From: Sporodiniella umbellata
Taxonomy: Eukaryota > Mucoromycota > Mucoromycetes > Mucorales > Rhizopodaceae
Direction: 5' to 3'
Assembly: GCA_025677835.1 (NCBI GenBank)
Contig: JAIXMR010000031.1
Span: 1-64,000 of the forward strand
Length of the DNA stretch: 64,000 bases
The position numbers and the translations under genes were made by a program. Each line of letters begins with the position of its first letter. Within the stretch, counting starts at the first letter, position 1. Shown here in pieces: positions 11,902 through 25,400 of the stretch. A model generated the notes under the pieces. The model was not told the origin of the DNA. It did no database searches and worked only from the letters and a program-made list of their open reading frames with translations.

Positions 11902-13243
11902 ATGAACTCAACTCTATCATCCTATTATACTCATCTCTATGGTGGTTATCGTTTTGACAATTGCTCTCGCTTCTATTCTCAATCGGCTCCCCCTGATGAA
12001 ATTTTTGATGATGATGACCAAATTCCTACTGTCCAAGAATTTAATGCCATCATCAACGATTACCTTAACAACTTGAGTCCAAAGAAAAGAGACAAAGCTT
12101 TAGTAGACCAATACCGATACTCTCAAATTCAACAGGTTCTTAGAGATCCAAGAAATACGGCAATTTCGACTGCCCAGTTCCGTTTTTGGGTCAAAAAGAT
12201 GTTTCAACTCCAGACTGGAGCTTCTGAGACAGTTTGTCATGACAACAAACCAGTAGCTACAAAAGAGCAAATTTACGATATTTTGGTAAGAGCTCACCGA
12301 GAGGCTCATCATGGTGGACGTGACAAGACCTCTGCATTGGTAAGAAACGAACGGTAATAGCTTAAAAAAAATTATACTTATCACCTGTTAATAGGTTCGA
12401 AGAAGGTATTCTTGGATTCCCAAAGAATTGGTCGCTCGCTTTGTCCGTCATTGTCCATTTTGTATTACTCGTCGTAGTAGCGGGCATAGTCCTTTAACCA
12501 AGAGCTCTAGTCCGCCTCGCTTTGCAAGACATGGATACTCTCTTGATTCTGGTATGCCGCCTATTTGTATACCTTCTTTAAAGGAAGAAAGCGATTTGTC
12601 ATCTGGCCCTCCCTCATCCATAAGCGGCTACGAACCTTCGGCAAACTATAATTGTGTGTCAACCAACTCCTCACCGAGAAAACCCTACTTCAACTCCATT
12701 TATGACAGAGAAGAGCCCGAACTCCTGGATTGTTCGTACGACGCTACTCTTCAATCAAATCCTTTCAGTAGTACAGTGGGCGAATACAGAAATGACTGTC
12801 AACAGCCTCCTGGTTCAATCCACCCATTGATAAACTCGTCTCATTCTCATGCTGCTTTGTTTTATGCCCAGAACCAGGCTAGTCAAAACGGCTATGCTGA
12901 CTATCCTTTTTACAACACTGGATATTACCCTACCTCATTGAATCTCAGTCCATGTCACGAAAATGCAAATAGTCCATCTTCTAATGCAGCTGCTGTTGCA
13001 GTTGCTGCAGCATCATCCACTGCTGCCGCCGCTGCCGCTGCAGCAGCAGTATTTATGCGCCCTTCAACAGCATCCCCAGTTGATCTTCTTTCACACCACC
13101 AGGATCAGTATAATCCTATGTCATCTACACCTGATACTGCCACATCTTCTTTACAATCCCCTAATTGCTCAACACCACCATCAGGTCAATTCCTATCTTA
13201 CCCATCTAATATGCCGGAGGCCTCATTTCAAACCGATATTTAA
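11902..13243 (+). CDS. GIN-domain (integrase H2C2 zinc finger) protein
   Basis: Putative nuclear protein built on a zinc-binding domain of retroelement integrase origin. Exons 11902-12339 and 12395-13243. Residues about 90-110 hold QFRFWVKKMFQL, similar to the WVKK-F block seen before H2C2 domains in several animal proteins. An HHCC finger follows: HREAHHGG (H-x3-H), then RRRYSWIPKELVARFVRHCP and FC (C-x2-C). No integrase catalytic core or reverse transcriptase follows. Instead there is a 250-residue Ser/Pro/Asn-rich tail with an Ala tract (about 12985-13055). This is what a domesticated integrase fragment looks like; a transcription-factor-like role is inference. Stop at 13243. Confidence 0.75.
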
Positions 13244-13575
13244 GAGAAACAAAAAAAAAACGTCGCATTCTCTCAAATGCCTTTCATAACACTTCTTTAT
13301 ATCGCTCCTCTATATCTGCTCATGCTGTTTTATGAAACTAACAGTTTCGATTACAGCCAACCTATACTTATGACTACCTATGCTATCTCCTTTTTTTTTT
13401 TACAAGAAAAAAACTACTACTACTATGGATATTACACTTTACATACTTTTAATTTATTTTTGCTTTTTATTTTTATTTTATTTCTATTTTTGACGATATA
13501 TTTTTTTTCCACACACCTTCTCCAATTCCCCTTATTTTACTTTGGTTTTTTTTATAACTGTTTATATAAACACGA
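13244..13575. other. intergenic between convergent genes
   Basis: T-rich 3' flanking sequence shared by two convergent genes. I see no gene in it. Confidence 0.6.
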
Positions 13576-15241
13576 TTATACAATCGCCAATTTACTGATA
13601 CATTCAATAATCCATGTAGGCTCTCTTACTTGAGATTCATATAGCCATGCATTCTTTGATTTTTTTGTTTGCGTGCACGTGATAACTATAGATTCCTTTG
13701 GGTCAATTGGGTCAGTTTCAGGATCTATACGACGGTTGAGACCGTTAGGTTTACGACTCAGTATTTTGCCTCCTCCTGACCGACACAATGCGAGCAAATC
13801 GTTTTTGTTGTGTTTTCCAGAAAAATCGCCAAAGAAATAAAATTTCATGTTATCGAAAAGAGGGCTTTTCTATTTTCAAATAAGGAGACTTTTTTAAGAA
13901 AAAAAAAGTAGTATAGCGTAAAGCAGTATTTTTACTTACGTTATATTTTATTCTATCCCTTCCTCTGGCAGGGCCCTGCGTAGGACCTGTCACATGATCA
14001 CCTTTTACTTCATACAAATCGTGAGGAAGCCATTGTTGTGTCTGAATGCTTTGGACCAACCCTGGAAATCGTTTAATTAAGAAATACAACAAAATACTTT
14101 AGCTCCTTTGACTTACACTGAGGAGTCATGATCCACTTTCCTTCAAGGATCCCCTGGAGGTATTTTAAGGTTCTTCGACATAGTTTGTTTTTGTCTACGC
14201 TAGTAATGACATGTGTTACATCACTAAAGTCTCTCATTTTGTAATGGATGGTAATCTTAAGCTTTGTATCGAGTGTGTTGTTGATTAGCTTATCAAGAGT
14301 TCCTTCATCTTCTGCCGTAAGCCCTGTGTACATAACATGAACTTCTAATGTTTTTCTACTTTCAGGATCCCGTGTTTTGACCTGTGTGGCAATATCGCTA
14401 TCGTTTCTCATGTGATATTCGTCCATTATAGTTTGTTCATAGACTGATTTAACATCAGTCTGGTGTACTGTCAGCTGCCCGTTCTTATTTTGAGTCACAG
14501 GTGGGTTTTTATATTTGTGACAGATGCCGCATGTCTGTATGTACGCAGGGTTCAAAAACAGACAGTTTAAACATTTCCATTGTTCCGTACTCTGTCCCTA
14601 AAAATGAATAGACATGAACCTGTATAACTATCATTATTTTAAGTACCTCAGGATCATCACTTTTTTCCGTTTCGGTTATATCTTTTGGACCTCCACTAAG
14701 CTGATCTTTTATGTCTTCTAAGTGCTTATCCGTGTTTTTGTCTGCTGCAAACTTTTTACGTGGTGTTGGATCTTGAGCCCCCTTCCTTTTCGTTGTCAAA
14801 TCGTCTAATTCTTGAGTACTGTATAAACTGCTATTAGTCTGGTAGGAAAGCTCCATGGGAGTGAGCGTATAATTGAGTGAAAGCTTCTTTATTTTATCAA
14901 TGTATTCCACCAAATTGTTGTGTAAATGATCTCTTTGGAGATCGCCAGGCTTGGCTGGCATCTTGCAGGTGGGACATTCAGGGACCTCAAGAAGCTTTTT
15001 GGAAATGCAATCGCTATAGTTGTTTAAATATAGCAGATTAGAGAACTTTTTGACCGATCAAGTACACACTCCAACGCTTACAAACAAAAGCGATGTTCGC
15101 ATTCTCCTAGTGCTGTTGCTTCGGTAAGCATCAGCGAGCTTTTTTAGTGATTAGAAAGTTGAAGCTAGTTTTGTTTAGTATTATTTGGTACCAAATTCCA
15201 CACTGTAGCTGTTGCTCTATTTTCAATAGAGATGAGAGCAT
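13576..15241 (-). CDS. BRCA1/BARD1-like RING-RanBP2 finger-BRCT protein
   Basis: Predicted RING E3 ligase of the BRCA1/BARD1 type, expected in DNA-damage signalling and chromatin ubiquitination. Six exons keep frame: 15192-15241, 15082-15138, 14647-15013, 14597-14117, 14061-13940 and 13869-13576; 456 residues. The RING (about 14-56) has CGIC, GECEHRFCFDCI and CPTC, with flanking helices as in BARD1. A RanBP2-type zinc finger (about 165-183) reads WKCLNC...CGIC. Tandem BRCTs follow (about 243-335 and 365-456): VMYTGLTAEDE, CRRTLKYLQGILEGKWIM, the inter-repeat YEVKGDHVTGPTQGPARGR, and PTWIIECI near the end. That linker matches the same position in BRCA1. It lacks BARD1 ankyrins and BRCA1's long centre. 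Whether it is BRCA1, BARD1 or their common ancestor type needs a tree. Confidence 0.85.
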
Positions 15242-15509
15242 TGTAATTTATGCTTATTTTACGAGAAAAAAAAATCCATGCTTTTAAATATTATGTCTGT
15301 TTTTCAATATGTAGCACTCTCTTTTTTTGTTTAATACGCATATATCGGTTTTACTTAATTACGTACTGCCACTTACATATTATGTCAGTGGTTATTCGGT
15401 AATAAACTCTATCACTTGTCAAAATAGCAAAAGCAAAATCAAATAATTGAAACAAAAGTAAAGTTTATTGATACTATTTTATATTTAAAATCTATAAGGT
15501 AGTTGTCTT
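15242..15509. other. intergenic, 3' of URA2-type gene and promoter of BRCT gene
   Basis: Short AT-rich spacer between two minus-strand genes. No other feature is seen. Confidence 0.5.
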
Positions 15510-18500
15510 CTAGTTACGGATAGTTCCCATAACTAAAGCTAGTAAAGCCATTCTGACATACAGACCGTATCGCATTTGGCGGAAGTAGGCAGCCCTTTGA
15601 TCAAAATCAACTTCAGGTTCAATTTCGTTTACACGAGGAAGAGGGTGCATTACAATCATATGCTTTTTAGCTTTGCTCAAAACAGTGTTGTTGAGAATGA
15701 AGGAATCTTTGACCTTGAAGTATTCTTTATCGGAGCTGAATCGTTCTTTTTGAATACGTGTCATATATAAGACATCAGTGTTACCGATAACCTCGTCAAG
15801 GGAGTTGTAGAAGTTTTGCTTGATACCAGCAGCAGAAACAGTATCAACAACGCTTTGAGGCATAGCCAAAGCTTCAGCACTGACATAGTTGATTGTAACT
15901 TGGTAGTAAGAGAGCAGCTTGACCAATGAGTGAACGGTACGGCCGTTTTTGAGATCGCCAACCAAAGTGACAGTCAATCCATTAACAGTACCAAGTTCCT
16001 CACGAATAGTAAACACGTCCAAGAAAGCTTGAGTAGGATGTTCTTCGGTTCCATCACCAGCATTGATAACAGGGACCTTTGCATATTTGCTGGCGCTCTG
16101 GGCACTTCCGGGTTGAGGGTGACGAAGAACAATCAAATCGGTATAGCAACCTAAGGTGCGAACAGTATCGTCAAGAGTTTCACCTTCTAAGGAAGAGCAC
16201 GAAGATGAGTCAACAGTGGTAACTTCACCGCCAAGTCGCTTCATAGCAACTTCAAAACAGCTGGATGTGCGTGTAGAAGGTTCAAAGAACATAGTACTAA
16301 TAACACGGCCCTTCATCAAATCAATAGAGCCATACAATTCGACCAAATTGCGCATTTCTTGAGCAACAGCAAACAAAAGGTGAAGATCGTTGCGATCAAA
16401 TTGGGAAGTGTGTAGAATATGCTTGCCATAGAATGGTGAGCGGCTAATCATACGAACAAGAGAGGCTGAAACTTCATAGCGGGGTGACTGAAGAGTTACT
16501 AGCTGTTGGTCTGCGGTACCAGCTAGTCGAATTGAATCTTGAATCACAGATCGATCCTCTTCTTCAGAATCGGTTGTCTCCTCGCTTTGTGATTCTGAAG
16601 TGTTCTTTTGCTTATCATGTTCTTTTCCAGATGAATCAGCGCTAATTTGAGATTGAATAGATACATCACGTCCCTGTAGAGCGCTCTTGGTAAGCGAGCC
16701 ATCTATGAATACAGCAGATTTGTTCATCGTAACACGTTGAATTGAGCCTCTGACAGTGCTATCGTTAAGAGGAGACCAGTTTTCAGATTTGGAGGCCCAT
16801 ACAGAAGAGAGCTCAATGGCTACTTCAACGTGGGTATCGGCTTGGGCAGAAATACCAAAGATAGACTTAGGGTTTTCATATAAGCGTTTAGAAATGTCGC
16901 CTAAAGTCAAACGGCCTTCGGAAACAGCAGTTAAAAGTAAAACCAAAGACTCTTTGATACCAGCAGTAGCATCAGACTTGTGTCCAAGCTCAGCAGCCAA
17001 TTTGCGAGGAATGGATCCAACAGTAAAGCAGTCAATATTGTCCAAATGTTTCCATAGGTATTGTTGCTCTTTCTTGGTAGGCAAAAGTTTGGTGTTGTTA
17101 TAGTCCTCAGAAGCAAAGAACAAGGCGTAAATAGGAACATCGCAAGTAACAGACAGACCTTTTTTCTTGCTCATCTTGATCAAGGCCAAGTCACTCTTGT
17201 TACTCAAGCCAGTAACATGAATTACGCGATTATGAAGAGAGGCCAAGAAAAGAATAGACACAAGGTCAGTATCTTTTGCATCAGTCATAACTAAGTGAGA
17301 AGCAGGCCAAGAAGAGAACGCGGTATCAAATACGCCAACTTTTCCAGATTCAATTTGAGAAGCATTGATAAAGAGAACTGCAGATTCAGTAGCATAGTGG
17401 CTAATACTAGAAACGTTTTCAGGAGTAGCTGTTACGTTGAGCAAGTAGTCAGTGTATGCTGATCTTCTGGCAATACTACTGAGCTTCGACAAAGATGGCT
17501 CATCGTTCGCATTCTGAATAATGGGAGAGATAGTAGTAAAACCAGCAGACAGAGAGGCTTGCGATACAGCAGGAAACTCATCGCTGCTTTCCATATAGGC
17601 ACTGATGTTGAAAAGCCCTGGTAGCTGAGCCTGAGTATGGCTGGTCTTGCAATCAATATTAAGGATATCGTAGTCCTTTTTGCGATCTAAGGCTTCAATA
17701 AACAGCTTGGCACATTTGACGTTAGTCAACAAAGGAATGGAGTAATCAATAGCCAAACGACGAGAGCGGTAACCCTTAGACATGTAAGAGGCCGGACGGC
17801 GGAAGCGATTACGAGAGGGCAAGTTGATATACATATCAATCAAGTTGTTAGATAAGTGCTGCTGAAGAGAGTATTCGGCCTTGATTTCATCATCTTCACC
17901 ATCAAGCGCATCCAAGTGCTTAACTGGTATATCGTGCTCAGATATAAAGTCAGCAGTACCAGTTGTTGCAAAAAGATTGTAGCCTAACTCATGGAGCTTA
18001 CGTACACAAGGGAGAAGTTCTTGCTTTTCTTTGTAAGAACCAATAGACAACAAGATGTTCTTTTTGGGCAGAGAAAAACCGGTTGCCAAGAGAGACTTCA
18101 AGTAGGCTTCGTACTTGTCTCTACCAAAACAGGCTACCTCACCGGTGGAGGCCATCTCAACACCCAAAACAGGGTCAGCGCCAGATAAACGACTGAAAGA
18201 GAATTGAGGAACCTTGATACCAACATAGTCTTTAGGGATGTCAACCTTGGGGTAAGGAACAACGGGAAGACCCAGCATAGCCGTAGTGGCCATTTCAACC
18301 AAATCGACACCTAATACTTTAGATACAAAAGGGAAAGAACGAGCAGCACGCACATTACACTCGATCACCTTGATCTCGTTATCCTTGGCAATAAACTGAA
18401 TATTGAAGGGACCTGTAATATTTAATGCACGTCCAATCTTTGCAGTTGCCATTTCGATCTTTCGAACAGTATCACGGTCCAAATCCTGAGGAGGCAATAT

Positions 18501-21500
18501 GAGAGTAGCATCGCCAGAGTGAACGCCAGCATTTTCGACATGTTCAGAAACTACATGCATAATCATTTTACCATCGAGAGCAACGGCGTCCATTTCAATT
18601 TCCTTGGCGTCCTCAATATATTTTGAGATAACTACTGGATGATCGCGAGATACTGCAGCAGCCTCTTTCAAATAAGAAGAAAGATCGTCTTTGCTAAATA
18701 CAACATTCATAGCAGCGCCTGATAGGACGTAAGAAGGACGTACGAGCACAGGGAAACCAACGTTGTCACAAAAAACTTCAGCTTCTTCATAACTGGTGAG
18801 TTCTTTCCATAAAGGTTGATCTACACCTATGTTGTCACACATTCGAGAAAACTTGTAGCGGTTTTCAGCATTGTCGATCATTTCTGGGGAGGTACCAAGA
18901 ATCTTGACATTTTGACGGTGCAGAGGCAAAGCGATGTTATTGGGAGTTTGGCCACCCATAGACATCATAACTGCAGAAGACTTTTCGATTTCATAAATAT
19001 CTAAAATACGCTCGAGATCGATATTTTCAAAGTAAAGTCGATCAGCTTCATCATAATCAGTAGATACAGTTTCTGGGTTGTAGTTGACCATGATAGTTTT
19101 GATGCCCTTTTGGCGGATGGTACGAATGGCGCGGACAGCGCACCAATCAAACTCTACAGATGATCCAATACGATAAACACCTGAACCAAGAACCATGATA
19201 CCTTGATCTTCAAAAGTAACATCGTTTTCGGCAGCATTGTATGTTACATACAGATAATTCGTAAAGGCAGGGAACTCTGCTGCTACAGTATCAATTTGCT
19301 TTACAAAGGGTATGACACCATATTCTTGACGAAGTTTACGGACAGAGAGCTCGTTGCTTTTCAATTGTGTAGCGACTTGGCGATCAGAGAAACCAAGTTG
19401 CTTAGCAGATCGGAGCAGGTTGCCAGGGACATTGGTTTTGTTGAAGTTGCTAATACGGTTTTCAAGATTTGTGATACGTTGAAGTCTGTTCAAGAACCAT
19501 TTGTCAATCTTGGTCATTTCCCAAATCTTGTCAACTGAATATCCTTTATGCATTGCATTAGCAATGGCAAACAAACGACGGTCAGAAGGATTCACCAACT
19601 CATAGTCAATCTCACTATCAGATACTTGATCGGTCTAATATTTTTTTTTTAAAAAAAACACAAAGTTCAGATACATGTTTACATAAATTAAAAAAAAAAG
19701 TTTTTTTTTTTTTTTTTTTTTACCTTGCTAAAACCTGGGAAGTTGTAGTCAATAGCACGAATAGCCTTTTGAATTGTTTCTTCAAACGTGCGACCAATAG
19801 CCATGACTTCACCAACAGATTTCATAGAAGAAGACAAAGCAGTGCTTACACGGTTAAACTTCTTAAGATCCCAGCGAGGAATTTTAACAACACAGTAATC
19901 AAGAGAGGGTTCAAAGCAGGCACAAGTGACCTTGGTTACACTATTCTTGATCTCATTGAGAGGAATGCCTAAACCAAGTTTCGCTGCAACAAAAGCTAAA
20001 GGATAGCCAGTGGCCTTGGAAGCGAGTGCTGAAGAGCGCGACAAACGAGCATTGACTTCAATAATACAGTATTCTTTGGAGAAGGGGTTCAAAGCATACT
20101 GAATGTTACATTCACCTACAACACCAAGGTGACGGATGACATTAACAGCAGTAGTACGCAACATGTTGTAATCTTCATCAGAAAGCGTTTGAGAAGGAGC
20201 AACAACAATAGAGTCGCCAGTATGAATGCCTAGGGGATCAAAGTTCTCCATGTTACAAACAGTGATACAATTGTCTTGACAATCACGAACTACTTCATAC
20301 TCGATTTCCTTCCAGCCCTTCATAGACTTTTCGATAAGGACTTGAGGGGAGACAGCAAATGCCTTGTTGCAAAGGTTGACCAATTCTTTTTCGTTGTCGG
20401 CAAAACCAGAGCCAAGACCACCAAGGGCAAATGCAGCACGGCAGATAACAGGGTAGCCAATCTCTTTTGCAGCTGCTATTGCTTCACTAACAGTAACAGC
20501 AGAGGAAGATTGGGCACACTTCTCGTTGATTTCATACAAGGCTTGAGCAAAGAGATCACGGTCTTCAGTTGTAATAACCGTGTCAATTTGGGTACCAAGT
20601 ACCTTGACGCCTAAAGCTTCGAACTCGTCCTTCATAGCAATACCGACACTCAAAGCGGTTTGGCCACCGAAGGTGACATAGATACCGTCGGGCCTCTCAA
20701 ATTCAATAACTTTGCGAACAAATTCAGGAGTAACAGGCAAAAAGTAGACTTTGTCGGCTAAGCCTTTAGATGTTTGGATGGTGGCAATGTTGGGGTTGAT
20801 CAAAATTGTATAGATTCCTTCTTCTTTCAAAGCTTTGATAGCCTGGGATCCTGAGTAATCAAATTCACCAGCTTGGCCAATAGATAATCCACCAGAACCA
20901 AGCACAAGAACTTTTTCTACACTAACGCGAGGGTTTTTGGCAATATTTTCGGCCTTGACACCACCAGGCATTTTTACAGGTACAAGAGAGTTGGACTCAA
21001 CACATTCTTTGATATTACCAATAAAAACATCAAACAAGAACTCAGTATCACGAGGTCCAGGAGTAGACTCAGGATGGAATTGTACAGAGAAAATGGGTAA
21101 GCTCTTGTGGATTAAACCTTCGTTGGAACCATCGTTGGCGTTCACGAAAAGTTCTTGATAATCTCCAGGAAGAGAAGCGGTGTCAACAGCGAAACCATGA
21201 TTTTGCGATGTGATATAACAGCGACCGGAAATCAAATTGGTACAAGGAATATTATGGCCACGATTACCATACTTCATCTTGGCAGTTTTTGCGCCAGCAG
21301 CAAGAGCCAGGACTTGATGACCCAAGCAGATACCAAAGATTGGCTTTTTAATATTTTGTATGTATTGACGAACGCGTTGAATAGTAGAGTCAATCATAGT
21401 TGGGTCACCAGGACCATTTGAAAGAAAAAGGCCATCATAAGAATCTTCAGGCTCAGCAGTAAAATCGTAATCCCAAGGGACTACCTTGAGTTCGACACCA

Positions 21501-22440
21501 CGATAAACGAAACAACGTATTTGGTTGTATTTCATACCGATATCGACAGCGATCACACGCATTGTGCGACCTGAGGGTAGCTTAATAGCTTGAGAGGGCT
21601 CAGGTGAATAAATTTTTGCCTCTTTGATGGAGACTTCAGCAACCAAATTGCATGTGTTAGGATCAACCCAATCTACATCTTGATAATCGCTTATCCATTG
21701 ATCGGAGTCGGCCTTTGAGGGGAAACCAAAAGCAGAAGCGGCGGACTCTAAAGCGACGGTTGAGGCTTTAGGAAACAGAATTTTGCCCAACAAAACACCT
21801 TCGCATCTAATTTTTTTTGTCAATGCTCGAGTATCAATACCATACAGTGCAGGGACATCGTTTTCTTTGAGCCATTCAGAAAGAGATGACTCAGCAAGAT
21901 AGTGGGAGAAATCTGTAGAGTAGTGTGCGACAATAAGACCGGCAACGTGAATACGGTTTGATTCGAATCTCAATGGAAGGTCCTTCAGTAGAGCATCCAT
22001 CTCAGTACGAGAAGGTACACCATAGTTGCCTACAAGAGGGAAGGTAACAACTAAAATTTGTCCTTGATAAGAAGGGTCGGTGATTGATTCCGGGTATCCG
22101 ACCATACCTAATTGAATAGGTTAGTGTTACAAAAAAATTCATGCTTCCCCGCATTCTAAGTTAGCATACCAGTTTGGAATACACATTCACCAGAGATGCT
22201 TTTTTCAGCGCCAAAGGATATGCCTTGAAAGCTGGTTCCGTCTTTTAAAACAAATGCTGCAGTGGTTGGATTATCAAGATCTTCAGTGGCTGTTGAAGGA
22301 GGGTGTAAGGCTGTGGGGGAACGAGATGAGGAGTTTGTAGTAATGGTGGCAGCAGGTGCGTTATTGCGAGAACCAGTCGCAGCAGTTGGAGAAGCAGTGC
22401 CCATGGAAGAAGCAGAGGGAGCAGGAATATTTGGAGCCAT
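15510..22440 (-). CDS. URA2: CPSase II-aspartate transcarbamylase multienzyme with dead DHOase domain
   Basis: First two steps of pyrimidine synthesis: carbamoyl phosphate from glutamine, bicarbonate and ATP, then carbamoyl aspartate. Three exons: about 22168-22440, 19724-22107 and 15510-19634; joins [11 protein letters not shown] and FSK-TDQVSD; about 2,250 residues. Domains in order: glutaminase (catalytic Cys in GICLGHQ, His in [11 protein letters not shown]); CPSase N-half ([20 protein letters not shown]) and C-half ([20 protein letters not shown]); allosteric MGS-like region; DHOase-like domain; acidic Ser/Glu linker; ATCase ([24 protein letters not shown]). The DHOase metal motif HxH is replaced ([14 protein letters not shown]), so a separate DHOase must exist, as with fungal URA2. 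UTP feedback at the allosteric domain is known for the family. Confidence 0.97.
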
Positions 22441-25400
22441 ATTTTACTGTTTTTTTAGTTTGTTTGTACACGAGAATAAAATAATATGTATAGGGTCTAT
22501 TACACGTCAGTAAAGATTAAAGGTAAATAGATGTATGTTTTACTCTTTTTAAAGACTTGGATATGAAAATGAGTTATGTTTTAAAACGTGATTGGGTTTA
22601 TACAGAATAAGTTCTTTAAAAAAATGTTTTAGTTTTGTATAAACAAGCGTTCTAAGAATTGTCAGCCAACGTGTTGAGGAAATAAACAGCATAAAATCAA
22701 TGATTCTTTATATACTTTTCCAAAATTTTGAAATACACATTGAAGTTCCGAGGTTAAACACTGCTTTAAACCCATTTGTTGTTGGTTTATGAAACCTATT
22801 CAAATGTACAATAAACACCCCAAAATAATAGTCTCCCCCCTTATCAACTTTGGTGTATTTTTTATTTGTGGAATCATGTTGAGTCACAGAAAGTAATAGA
22901 TGTACAAGCCACATTACTCATGATTAGTGTAACTAGCCTAAGCAGTCATTCCGCTATTGTTATCGTCTGAACACGGCTTTTTTAGACAGGAATAGACGGA
23001 TTGTGTTGCCCTAGAGCACATATATCATGTATAAGCTCTAATAATTATGAAGACCTAATCGAATGTGCTTCGAAACACAGTACTTGATTTTCTATTCAAC
23101 TAAAAAGTAACTTTGTTTGTCGTTTAATACACTATGCGTCTAGCTAGTTAAAACAAGAAGTACCATCTTTTTGCTTGCCATCTACAAGTATGATACATAG
23201 ACTAATGTCGATCAGAGGTTGGAGTAACATTGAAGAAGTGTGGGGAGCTGAGGCACTTACTTTGAAAAGTTGCGGCATAAGTAAAGACTGGTTATAGTAA
23301 CTATTTTTATTTTCCGTTTACAAAAACAATGTTTCTCCAAAGTCTTGTAACCAATGCTATAATTCTGATAAAACCGTAAAACTATTGGCTAAGATAATCG
23401 CTTTCCTTTAAGAAAGGATTAGAGAAATTAAAAACTTCAACCCTGAAGGACCTTCGTGATAACACAAAACCTAAATTGGTATATACATATCACAAAAGAC
23501 TAAAAAAGTAAACGGAATGGAGCTTAAATCGGTCTATTTTGAACTCAAACATCTGAAAGTTTAGGCAGCTTGGTGAAAGAAATTACCGTTATAACACTTA
23601 GAATATTTACCACTAAAAGGTAAATGTGGATTTTTAGCGCTTATTTGCTAATATTCAATACTAGGAGTGGCTTTTATTGCTGCTCTACTTGCATGTTTTG
23701 ATATCAAAAATCCCAGAAAAACTATAGTGGTACAAGAAAAACGACTCGAAAGCTTAAAGTACAAAACATATAGCCTAAAGTAGCATTTACATATTTTTTC
23801 CCACAACAATCGCATTTATCTGATCTGTTTTACCAAGGTTCAAGTTTTCTCGAGTATCTTTAAATCCTACGCAGTCAATACTCAATACATAAAGAGGAGC
23901 TTTCATGTATGGCGTGGATTGATAGGTTCTATAGCAACTTTCTTTTGTTTTCTTTCTTTTCGAAAAACAGTCTCTTAAAAGGACTTAATAGACCCTATAA
24001 TTTTACTCAAGCCAAAAAGTCACCACGTGCTTGAGCTACTTTGTTCTTTTTTGAACAAGTGTTTGTGAGCAATAATGGATTTATTCACACATTAATACAA
24101 CACACACTTTTTTTTAGTCTAGATTCTCTAATTTTGGATTAGAACCTGTTTATTCTTAACCTTTTTTCTAAAAAAAAAGAATTCGTGTTTGAGACTTGGT
24201 GATGGTTACATTGGCTTGCTTTAGAGTTTAATACTTCTTTTCTTGTACTCTAACTATATCGCACATTTAACAGCATAACGCTATATAGTTACACTAATAC
24301 ACAAAGTAAGTCTTGATGACGCTATGAGTTTTGGTAGATGTAGGTGTGCTATGTTCTTTGCTTCTTTACAAGAAACATGTTGATTTTTCAATTTCCATCA
24401 AATTTCTCGAAGCAGAAGATGCTTACGTACCTATGAAATTTCCCTCGTCTAATTTACTACTCAAGCAATAATATCTGGGTAAACTAAAAAAAAAAATATA
24501 AAGAGTATAAACAAAAAATATAAGGCAAGATAGATTGGTGATTTATCGAGCTGGCTACACAGCGTAGCGTTTGAAATTCAATTAAAATTGAAGAGGTCAA
24601 ATTTGATAGCGCGTAAATTAGAGTGAAGAATACGTTATACAAAAAAAGAGTGTCATGGAGTACATTGCATAAGAGCAACGGGCTTTATTTTTATACGAAC
24701 AACAGGAAATATCTAGCTTTTTTTTTACTTTGTTAGTTTTATACAGTAAAAATAATGCAAGAAGGTGGATGGAAATAAAAAAAAAATATTAAGGAAACTC
24801 CTAATCGACAATGGAAGGTGTGAGTACACAGTCTAAGTTTTAGTTTTATAGCTTGATAGAACAAATTATGATCTAGCATTACAGATACGTAAATGTCGTA
24901 CCAAAATGCTGTACATAATAAACATATACCATTTTCTACTGGCATCACATCATCATGTTTCACCAGTAAAAAAAAGACAAATAAGAAAGAAACAAGTAAA
25001 TACGGGCAGCCGTATATAACTCTTATAGCGGGATGTTTATATAATCTATTTTGTTTATATTTATAGCCGCAAATGGTTTTTCTAATAACGATTTTTAGCA
25101 TTTGAAGCGCAGTATTCTCTAAGGTGATTATTAGATGGTCTTAGCTCAATCTTTACTTTTTGCTTTTTTTTTTTGGATCACAAAAGTCAACTTTCTTCAA
25201 TTTCCTTTTTTTATAGTAGTACAAATGATGTTTTTTTTTACTCTGGCCCAATCATTTATTAGAAAAGGATCGTGAAAAGATAATGAGATGTAATTGACCA
25301 ATAACTTAAGTCGCCCACTTTTATGCACAGACACAAATACACACACACAAACATATAAATCAAACCGAGGTTTTGAATATATTCAGTATTTCAAAAACAA

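Noticed and set aside
15576..21421. Many plus-strand and shifted-frame ORFs of 60-112 codons
   Set aside because: They lie entirely inside the pyrimidine multienzyme gene on the other strand or frame and have no family motifs.
24739..25101. 120-codon minus-strand ORF in the gene desert
   Set aside because: Amino-acid composition follows AT-rich sequence; no membrane, secretion or domain pattern and no splice partners.
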